Source of the DNA: an uncultured Bacteroidales bacterium
Lineage (GTDB): Bacteria; Bacteroidota; Bacteroidia; Bacteroidales; Bacteroidaceae
NCBI GenBank assembly: GCA_902783615.1
Contig: CACZRQ010000037.1
Span: 1 to 21,338 of the forward strand
Length of the DNA: 21,338 nucleotides
Direction of reading: 5' to 3'
The stretch's first letter is position 1. The number at the start of each line of letters is the position of its first letter. Of the stretch, positions 15,741 through 21,338 are shown in pieces. A program made the position numbers and the translations under genes. The notes beneath the pieces are model-generated. The model made no database searches. It had not been told where the DNA came from and saw only the letters and a program-made list of their open reading frames with translations.

Positions 15741-17179
15741 TGAACAATAGGTTCCTATATATATGGGGGATTCTTGGTGCGCTGACGTTTGCATCTTGCG
15801 ATGATGTAGGCGACCAGATTGTGGCGAGGGATATGGATGTACCCGCAGGCTATGAATTGTCTGCTGGTACATCAACCGTTTTCTTCAACTCCGCCGTAGC
15901 CTACGACCAGCCAGCCAAATGGGTGAGTGGCGTTTATGACACTCGCTTCAATCGAGGCGACCGATTGTACGACAACGTGAAGAGCACCAACAACAACGGA
16001 CATAACGGAGGTTTGGGACCCGTGTATGCTGGCTATTCCTGTGGAAGTTGCCACCGTAACGCTGGTCGCACGGAACCCACGTTGTGGACGCAAGGCGGCT
16101 CGGGAACCTACGGCTTCACATCAGCGTTGATTTACGTCACCCGTAAGAACGGCGCTTTCTTCCAGGACTACGGACGAGTGATTCACGACAACGCCATCTA
16201 CGGCGTTCAGCCCGAAGGGAAGCTGAAGGTGACATACGAGTTTGAAACGTTCGAGTTCCCCGACGGAGAGAAGTATGAGTTGGCGAAGCCTCATTACGAG
16301 ATTTATGAGTGGTATGCCGACAGCATTGCTCCCGAAGACCTGTTCTGCACCGTCCGCATCCCGTTGCGTCATGTGGGTATGGGACAGATCATGGCGATCG
16401 ACCGTAATGAGATTGAGGCACTTGCGCGTCAGAGCAACTATCCTGAGTTTGGCATCAGCGGTAAGGCCAATTACATCAATGAACGGGGTAAGTTGCAGTT
16501 GGGGCTCTCGGGCAACAAGGCGCAGCATGTCGACCTCACGGTGGAGTTGGGCTTCAGCAGCGATATGGGTATGACCAACAGTCGCTATCCCGAGGAAATC
16601 AGCGAGGGACAACGTCAGATCAATCAGGGCAGCATGATGGGCTTGCTCTACGATCAGCTGGATGTCTCTACCGAAGATATGGAGGATGTGGATCTCTACA
16701 TGCAGAGCTTGGGCGTGCCTGCCCGACGCAATGTGAACGATCCGCATGTGAAGCACGGCGAGCAGATGTTCTACAAGGCATCGTGTCAGCTGTGTCACAC
16801 CGTCACCCTGCATACACAGTCTCGCGGCTCTACTTTGCTGAATGGCACAGAGTTGCCTTGGTTAGGTGGTCAGGTCATTCATCCTTATTCCGATTTCCTG
16901 CTGCACGATATGGGCTCTGAAATCATGGGTGTTGGCTTGAACGACAATTATGTCAGCGGTTTGGCTCGAGGTAATGAGTGGCGCACCACTCCTCTCTGGG
17001 GCATTGGCCTGCAGCAGAAGGTGAACGGTCATACTTACTTCCTGCACGATGGGCGCGCCCGCAATTTCATCGAGGCCATCATGTGGCACGGTGGTGAGGG
17101 CGAAGCTTCCAAGAACATCTTCAAGAAGATGACGAAAGAAGAACGAGACGATTTGGTGGAATTCTTGAAATCACTTTGA
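15737..17179 (+). CDS. Di-heme oxidoreductase lipoprotein (DUF1111/DHOR, predicted thiol oxidoreductase)
   Basis: This 480-residue lipoprotein has a lipobox ending FASC at Cys21, followed by DDVGD. Two c-type heme sites are visible: C102-G-S-C105-H106 in the N-terminal half and C350-Q-L-C353-H354 in the C-terminal half. The tail carries family blocks TTPLWGIG, FLHDGRARNFIEAI and WHGGEGEAS, which resemble the MauG/cytochrome c peroxidase architecture. The family is annotated as predicted thiol oxidoreductase (COG3488) and is a known neighbour of imelysin genes. The reaction has not been firmly established. It starts inside the imelysin stop (ATGA overlap), so the two proteins are probably made together. 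Heme attachment needs a cytochrome c maturation system, which is not in this window. Length is full. Confidence 0.93.
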   Translation: MMNNRFLYIWGILGALTFASCDDVGDQIVARDMDVPAGYELSAGTSTVFFNSAVAYDQPAKWVSGVYDTRFNRGDRLYDNVKSTNNNGHNGGLGPVYAGYSCGSCHRNAGRTEPTLWTQGGSGTYGFTSALIYVTRKNGAFFQDYGRVIHDNAIYGVQPEGKLKVTYEFETFEFPDGEKYELAKPHYEIYEWYADSIAPEDLFCTVRIPLRHVGMGQIMAIDRNEIEALARQSNYPEFGISGKANYINERGKLQLGLSGNKAQHVDLTVELGFSSDMGMTNSRYPEEISEGQRQINQGSMMGLLYDQLDVSTEDMEDVDLYMQSLGVPARRNVNDPHVKHGEQMFYKASCQLCHTVTLHTQSRGSTLLNGTELPWLGGQVIHPYSDFLLHDMGSEIMGVGLNDNYVSGLARGNEWRTTPLWGIGLQQKVNGHTYFLHDGRARNFIEAIMWHGGEGEASKNIFKKMTKEERDDLVEFLKSL

Positions 17180-17189
17180 CAACGGGATT

Positions 17190-18398
17190 ATGAAAAAATA
17201 TTTAATGATAGCTTTGGCGGCATTATTGCCTTTGACCGCTATGGCCCAATACGAAGAGGATACCGACAATGGTGTGGTATCGCTGGCGGGTAGAGAAGGA
17301 TTCTCTATCGCCTCAAAGAAAGGCGACTTTCTGTTCAAGCCCTACCTGCTCATGCAGGCAGCGGGCAAGTTCAACTATTACGACGATGAGGGATTGGACA
17401 AGGCCTACAACCAAGACAATGTGGCCAACTCGGGCTTCTCCATCCCCTACGCCGTGCTGGGCTTCACTGGCAAAGCTTTCGACAAGCTCACCTTCAACCT
17501 CAGCATCAATGCGGCAGGCAGCGGAGGCGCCTTGCTGCAACAAGTGTGGTTCGACTATGCCTTCAGTCAGAAGTTTGCCATCCGTGCTGGAAAGTTCAAG
17601 ACACCGTTCACCCATGCCTACCTCACCACCTTGGGCGAAACGCTGATGCCCGTACTGCCCACCTCGCTGACGGCATCCGTCATCCTGCCCCATACCCTGA
17701 ATGCGGTGAATCCCAACTTCGGAACGGGCTTCGACCTGGGTATCGAAATCCACGGGTTGCTGAACAAGGTGGGATATGAGTTGGGCATCTTCAATGGAAC
17801 AGGCGCTTCAATCAATACGGCGGGCAAGACCTTCAGCGACGATTGGCACATCCCCTCGTTGCTCTACTCCGGTCGCCTCACCTATATGCCGAAGGGCGTG
17901 ATGCCAGCCACACAGGGCAATCCTAAACGCTTGAACGAGGATAAGATACTGTTTGGCGCTTCTGCCTCGCTGAATGTGGAAAGCGAGAGCGAGAGCACCA
18001 ACGATTTTCGCGCGGGACTGGAGTTCGCGATGCTGAAAGGCCGACTCTACTTGGCTGCTGAGGCCTACTACATGCATGTGGGCTTCACCAAACGCATGAA
18101 GATAGACGATGGCTTCAACTATTGGGGCGGCTATGTGCAGGCTGGCTATTTTGTGGCTCCTCGTGTGCAGGCTGCCTTGCGCTACGACCTGATGGACCGA
18201 AACGGAACCGACCGCAAGGGTTTGCTGAACATGCCGGCTGTGGGCGTGAACTATTTCTTCCCCAACAGCAACGTGAAGTTGCAGGCTATGTATCAGTTCA
18301 TCGGACGAACAGGACACACCACCCAGCTGGATCGTGACATCGACGATTTGGGCTTGGCCACACATTCTGCCACCCTGATGTTGCAATACTCGTTCTAA
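17190..18398 (+). CDS. OprP/OprO-like (phosphate-selective-type) porin
   Basis: This 402-residue outer-membrane protein has a signal peptide ending PLTAMAQ, a series of barrel strands and a C-terminal strand ending MLQYSF, with the terminal Phe recognised by the barrel-assembly machinery. The segments AAGSGGALLQQVWFDYAF and IRAGKFKTPFTHAYL are characteristic of the porin O/P family (PF07396), where strand pairs are followed by a K-x-P-F-type loop. In Pseudomonas these porins pass phosphate or polyphosphate, but in Bacteroidetes the family is broad, so the ion or solute here is open. It follows the di-heme gene by 10 bases and precedes a cytochrome lipoprotein gene, tying it to the envelope redox group. 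Lysine-rich loops that would suggest anion selectivity are not obvious by eye. Confidence 0.88.
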   Translation: MKKYLMIALAALLPLTAMAQYEEDTDNGVVSLAGREGFSIASKKGDFLFKPYLLMQAAGKFNYYDDEGLDKAYNQDNVANSGFSIPYAVLGFTGKAFDKLTFNLSINAAGSGGALLQQVWFDYAFSQKFAIRAGKFKTPFTHAYLTTLGETLMPVLPTSLTASVILPHTLNAVNPNFGTGFDLGIEIHGLLNKVGYELGIFNGTGASINTAGKTFSDDWHIPSLLYSGRLTYMPKGVMPATQGNPKRLNEDKILFGASASLNVESESESTNDFRAGLEFAMLKGRLYLAAEAYYMHVGFTKRMKIDDGFNYWGGYVQAGYFVAPRVQAALRYDLMDRNGTDRKGLLNMPAVGVNYFFPNSNVKLQAMYQFIGRTGHTTQLDRDIDDLGLATHSATLMLQYSF

Positions 18399-18408
18399 AT
18401 TGACGGTT

Positions 18409-19143
18409 ATGAATAAAAAAATAGCTATATTTGCATCCGTGATTGGATTGATGGCCTTGCAGGCTTGCGATGAAGGGCGACTGTATGAGCAGGAAACCGT
18501 CATTGCGCCTGAAGGACGAACCGTTACGGTGAAGGCTCGCCTCACGGGAATCGCCTCGTGGCCAGACCCTTCGATGTATGTGGTGGTGGCTGGCTTCAAC
18601 GACGATAGCGACTATGCGCTGATCAACAAGTCGGTGCCTGCGCCGTCGGAAGAGGGTGGGGAGGTAACCGTGCAGCTTTCAGGCATCAAGGAGCAGGTCA
18701 CCCGCGTGGAGCTGTGTGTCATCAACCGTTTGAGGAAGCACATCGTGTCTTTCTACACCATTGATGAAGCCCAGCTTGCGGCTTCGAATGAGATTGAGGT
18801 GGATGCCGGAACCTTGAACGTGGGCATGTACCACACCATCCAGGAGCGTGTGTTCAACTCCACTTGCGTGAATTGTCACGGGGCTGCCACCTCGGCTGCC
18901 GCAGGACTTTACCTCACGGCCGAGAAGAGTCATGCCGCCATCGTGGGAGTGCCGTCCAAGAAGCTGGAGGGAATGAACATCGTGGAGCCGGGCGATGCTG
19001 CCAAGAGTGCCCTCTACGAGGCGTTGTCCACCGATGTGACCATCACCAACGAATGGCATTATAACCATACCGCAGAGGTGGTCGATGATGGCATCCTGGC
19101 CATGATCCGACAATGGATTACACACGGGGCGAAAAATGATTGA
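18409..19143 (+). CDS. Mono-heme cytochrome c-like lipoprotein
   Basis: This 244-residue lipoprotein has a lipobox ending ALQAC at Cys20, followed by DEG. Residues about 30-130 look like a beta-rich domain I cannot name. The C-terminal part carries one heme site, C153-V-N-C156-H157, followed by GAATSAAAGLYL, a possible distal ligand Met189 and the VEPGDAAKSALYEAL segment, as in PSCyt1-like cytochrome domains. The open frame begins at a TTG (18400), but the ATG at 18409 starts a proper lipoprotein signal, 10 bases after the porin stop. It is probably an electron-transfer partner of the di-heme protein two genes upstream, an inference from shared location and heme content. I do not know of a named family for the whole protein. 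Confidence 0.85.
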   Translation: MNKKIAIFASVIGLMALQACDEGRLYEQETVIAPEGRTVTVKARLTGIASWPDPSMYVVVAGFNDDSDYALINKSVPAPSEEGGEVTVQLSGIKEQVTRVELCVINRLRKHIVSFYTIDEAQLAASNEIEVDAGTLNVGMYHTIQERVFNSTCVNCHGAATSAAAGLYLTAEKSHAAIVGVPSKKLEGMNIVEPGDAAKSALYEALSTDVTITNEWHYNHTAEVVDDGILAMIRQWITHGAKND

Positions 19144-19165
19144 GCTGCGGCTAATAAAGAAACTA

Positions 19166-20293
19166 ATGAAAATTATGGATAAAGCGAAAGTTGAAATATT
19201 CAGATTCGAGAAGGGTGGGGTGAATGAATACCATCTGATGGTGCACGTTACCGACCCAACGCTGACCTACGGACAGCAAGTGGAAGCCCTGCTGGCAGCC
19301 TATGATGAAACGCTGGCCGAGTTGCCGGGAGCCGTAGCTGTGTTCAAGCGCTACTTCCTGAGCGATGCTGCCAATCAGGTCGATATCCTGCTGGCCATGA
19401 CCACCGAAGGCACCACCTGCGGCCTGTCCATCATCCAGCAGCCACCCTTGGATGGCACGAAGATTGCCCTGTGGGCTTACCTGCTCACCGATGTGCAGAC
19501 CCGCGCGTTGGGCAACGGCTTCTTCGAGGTGCAGCACGGAGCTTACCGCCATTTGTGGACGGGCACCAACACCAACTATGCCGCCAACTCGGAATACCAG
19601 ATGCGCTTGCTGCTGAACGATTATGCCATGAACCTGGTGGAGCAGGGATGCACCTTGGCCAACAACTGCCTCCGCACCTGGATTTTCGTGCAGAACATCG
19701 ACAACAACTATGCTGGTGTGGTGAAGGCTCGCAACGAGGTGTTCGTGACCCAAGACCTCACAGACAAGACCCATTTCATCGCCAGCACGGGCATCGGTGG
19801 CCGAATGGCCGACCCCAAGAACCTCGTGCAGCTGGATGCCTATGCGGTGTCTGGCATCACGAAGGAACAGATTCATTACCTCTATGCACCCTCCCATCTG
19901 AACCGCACCTCGGAATATGGCGTGAGCTTCGAGCGCGGCACCTACGTGGATTATGGCGACCGCCGACACGTGTTCATCTCAGGCACCGCCAGCATCAACA
20001 ACCGAGGTGAAATCATGTATCATCGCGATATCCGCAAGCAGACACATCGCCTGTGGGAGAATGTGGAAACGTTGCTCAACGAGGCCGACAGCTCCTACGA
20101 TGATGTAACGCAAATGATTGTCTATCTGCGCGATATAGCCGACTATGCCGTAGTGAAAGCCCTCTACGACGAACGTTTCCCCGATAAGCCGAAGGTGTTT
20201 GTCAACGCCCCCGTGTGTCGCCCGGGCTGGCTGGTGGAAATGGAGTGTATGGCCGTGAAGGCACAGGATAATCAACTTTTCCCCTCATTCTGA
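19166..20293 (+). CDS. Chorismatase-like protein with C-terminal RidA/YjgF fold
   Basis: This 375-residue cytoplasmic protein has two parts: an N-terminal region (to about 230) with HFIASTGIGGR, and a C-terminal Rid-fold region with FISGTASINNRGEI, VTQMIVYLRD and a closing VCRPGWLVEME. The ASTGIG and CRPxxLVE segments resemble chorismatases of the FkbO/Hyg5/XanB2 class, which hydrolyse chorismate to dihydroxy- or hydroxybenzoate products and are built on a YjgF-like fold. Cys351 and Glu358 match in spacing the Cys and Glu pair I recall from Hyg5. A Rid-type deaminase or another chorismate-binding role is also possible. The frame opens at an ATG at 19136, overlapping the cytochrome gene by 8 bases. 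I prefer 19166 because of its A-rich lead-in; 19175 is also possible. It has no signal peptide, unlike the five genes before it. Confidence 0.72.
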   Translation: MKIMDKAKVEIFRFEKGGVNEYHLMVHVTDPTLTYGQQVEALLAAYDETLAELPGAVAVFKRYFLSDAANQVDILLAMTTEGTTCGLSIIQQPPLDGTKIALWAYLLTDVQTRALGNGFFEVQHGAYRHLWTGTNTNYAANSEYQMRLLLNDYAMNLVEQGCTLANNCLRTWIFVQNIDNNYAGVVKARNEVFVTQDLTDKTHFIASTGIGGRMADPKNLVQLDAYAVSGITKEQIHYLYAPSHLNRTSEYGVSFERGTYVDYGDRRHVFISGTASINNRGEIMYHRDIRKQTHRLWENVETLLNEADSSYDDVTQMIVYLRDIADYAVVKALYDERFPDKPKVFVNAPVCRPGWLVEMECMAVKAQDNQLFPSF

Positions 20294-20299
20294 AAAACG

Positions 20300-21016
20300 A
20301 TGGATAAACTGCATAAATATAGGGCAACCGACCGCATGGCCGACCTCATCAGCGACAATTTCTCGCTCCTGATGGTCATGAGCCGCTTCGGCCTGAAACT
20401 GGGCTTTGCCGACAAGACGGTGAACGATGTGTGCCAGGAGCAGGGCGTTGACTGTTCCACCTTCCTGGCTGTGGCCAATTTCATCAGCGAGGGCAACCTC
20501 ACCTATGTCGATGACGAGCAGATCTCCCTCACCTCACTGATGGACTACCTGAAGAACGCCCACACCTATTTCCTCGATTTCAACCTGCCCACCATTCGCC
20601 GCAAACTCATCGAGGCACTCGACTTTTCGGCTGCCAACGATGTGGATGTGCTCGTACTCAAGTTCTTCGATGAATATGCCCGTGAGGTGAGCCGCCACAT
20701 GGAGCACGAAAACAACACCGTGTTCAAGTATGTGGAGCAACTGCTGCAGGGCAGGCTGTCCGACAAGTTCAGGATTGTGGCCTACAGCAGCAAGCACAAC
20801 CAGATCGACACCAAGCTGAAGGAACTGAAGAACATCATCATCAAGTATTACCCCGAAGAGGGCAACAACAATCTGATGAACTCGGTGCTGTTCGACATCT
20901 TCAACTGCGAGCAAGATTTGATTACGCACTGCGATGTGGAGGACTATATGTTTGTGCCTGCGGTGATGAGGCTCGAAAAACAACTGTGTGAAAGGAGAGC
21001 GCAAGATGGGCAGTAA
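20300..21016 (+). CDS. YtfE/ScdA (RIC)-like hemerythrin di-iron protein
   Basis: This 238-residue cytoplasmic protein has a DUF542/ScdA_N-like N-terminal part (about 8-65) and a hemerythrin-type four-helix domain. The full di-iron ligand set of E. coli YtfE can be placed: His88, His133-x3-Glu137, His166 and His210-x3-Glu214, with nearly the same spacing. RIC proteins repair iron-sulfur clusters after nitric oxide or peroxide damage. The Cys-Cys pair in the N-terminal domain of canonical RIC proteins is missing: the matching stretch reads SRFGLKLGFADKT. This suggests a changed role, perhaps sensing through the di-iron site. It starts 6 bases after the chorismatase-like gene and overlaps the following receiver gene by 11 bases, so partnership with that regulator is plausible. 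Confidence 0.85.
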   Translation: MDKLHKYRATDRMADLISDNFSLLMVMSRFGLKLGFADKTVNDVCQEQGVDCSTFLAVANFISEGNLTYVDDEQISLTSLMDYLKNAHTYFLDFNLPTIRRKLIEALDFSAANDVDVLVLKFFDEYAREVSRHMEHENNTVFKYVEQLLQGRLSDKFRIVAYSSKHNQIDTKLKELKNIIIKYYPEEGNNNLMNSVLFDIFNCEQDLITHCDVEDYMFVPAVMRLEKQLCERRAQDGQ

Positions 21017-21338
21017 ACATTCTCTGAAAGTGATTGTGGCCACCTCGTCGGCCATCATTCGCAGCGGACTGGCGGCTGTGCTGAAACGCATCCCCGACCT
21101 GAACATTCAGGCGGTGGAGGTGGGCAACACCGACTATCTGCAGAACTTCGCCTTGACGCAAATCCCCGACATCATCATCATCGACCCCACCTTGGGTGGC
21201 TGGTTCGACTTGGCCGAGTTCACATCATCCCATCCGCAGCTCAGCGGTGTGAAGTTTGTGGCTGTGCTGGCCAGCGTGATCGACACCCATCAGTTGAAAG
21301 ATTATCATGAAACCATCGCCATCTACGATTCCGCCCAG
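21006..21338 (+). CDS. Receiver-like response regulator, atypical (3' end cut by window)
   Basis: I translated this frame from the ATG at 21006; 111 codons are visible before the edge. The pattern is a CheY-like receiver: beta strand KVIVATSS, helix AIIRSGLAAVLKRIP, strand PDIIIIDPTLGG with Asp60 at the phospho-acceptor position, strand VKFVAVLAS and a last strand IAIYDS. The acidic pair that normally follows strand 1 and binds magnesium is replaced by Thr13-Ser14-Ser15, and the conserved Lys after strand 5 appears to be replaced in IAIYDSAQ. The IIRSGLAAVL helix resembles NarL/LuxR-type regulators, so a C-terminal helix-turn-helix is likely beyond the window, but this is not seen. It overlaps the RIC-like gene by 11 bases. 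No histidine kinase gene is visible. Confidence 0.75.
   Translation, partial: MGSKHSLKVIVATSSAIIRSGLAAVLKRIPDLNIQAVEVGNTDYLQNFALTQIPDIIIIDPTLGGWFDLAEFTSSHPQLSGVKFVAVLASVIDTHQLKDYHETIAIYDSAQ

Noticed and set aside
18399..18405. Single ATTGACG between the OprP-like porin and cytochrome genes as a further array
   Set aside because: One isolated heptamer is expected a few times by chance in 21 kb over both strands, and no second unit adjoins it.
17808..18599. 263-codon minus-strand open frame across the OprP-like porin and cytochrome genes
   Set aside because: It runs antisense through two genes with clear signal peptides and family motifs and shows no domain of its own.

Overview
The window comes from a Bacteroidetes genome, most likely Prevotellaceae. 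The evidence is the set of proteins (an S9B dipeptidyl peptidase IV, a tricorn-like S41 peptidase with PD40 blades, OprP-type porins and lipoproteins with acidic residues after the lipobox Cys), TAnnTTTG-type -7 promoter elements, starts without Shine-Dalgarno sequences, and roughly balanced GC. The genus is an inference. No rRNA, tRNA, insertion sequence, integrase or CRISPR array was seen, and no gene-free stretch exceeds about 155 bases.

Left arm (1-3757, minus strand): one tightly overlapped unit reads dipeptidyl peptidase IV -> lipA -> an RsmI-type SAM-dependent methyltransferase that runs off the left edge. A divergent promoter region (3758-3862) separates it from the plus-strand genes.

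Middle (3863-12988, plus strand): flavodiiron protein (fprA-like), glucosamine-6-phosphate deaminase (nagB), a Pif1/RecD-like helicase with a C-terminal TPR, a YrdC/Sua5/YciO protein, the peroxiredoxin bcp, a 1080-residue tricorn-like S41 peptidase and purU. The last four are closely spaced or overlapping. An intrinsic terminator at 13001-13029 ends this block. Four arrays of a 7-bp repeat (ATTGACG) lie between 5065 and 6781. Two are intergenic, and two lie in opposite orientation inside the helicase reading frame, where they encode a 7-residue cyclic peptide repeat.

Right arm (13067-21338, plus strand): a new promoter with a duplicated TATAGCTAAAA element precedes nine genes that look like one transcription unit. 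The first five form an envelope redox/metal-handling group: beta-barrel porin, imelysin lipoprotein, di-heme DUF1111 oxidoreductase lipoprotein, OprP/OprO-like porin, and mono-heme cytochrome lipoprotein. The remaining four begin with a chorismatase-like Rid-fold protein, then a YtfE/RIC-like di-iron hemerythrin protein, then a truncated receiver protein lacking the usual acidic pocket; the ninth position is left open because the unit continues past the edge, so eight genes are actually visible. Imelysin with a DUF1111 protein is a recurring iron-linked pairing. The two porins, the extra cytochrome and the downstream Rid/RIC/receiver genes make this version unusual, and it is the best candidate in the window for an undescribed system.

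Oxidative and nitrosative stress is a common thread (flavodiiron protein, Bcp, RIC-like protein), but that link is inferred from family roles only.
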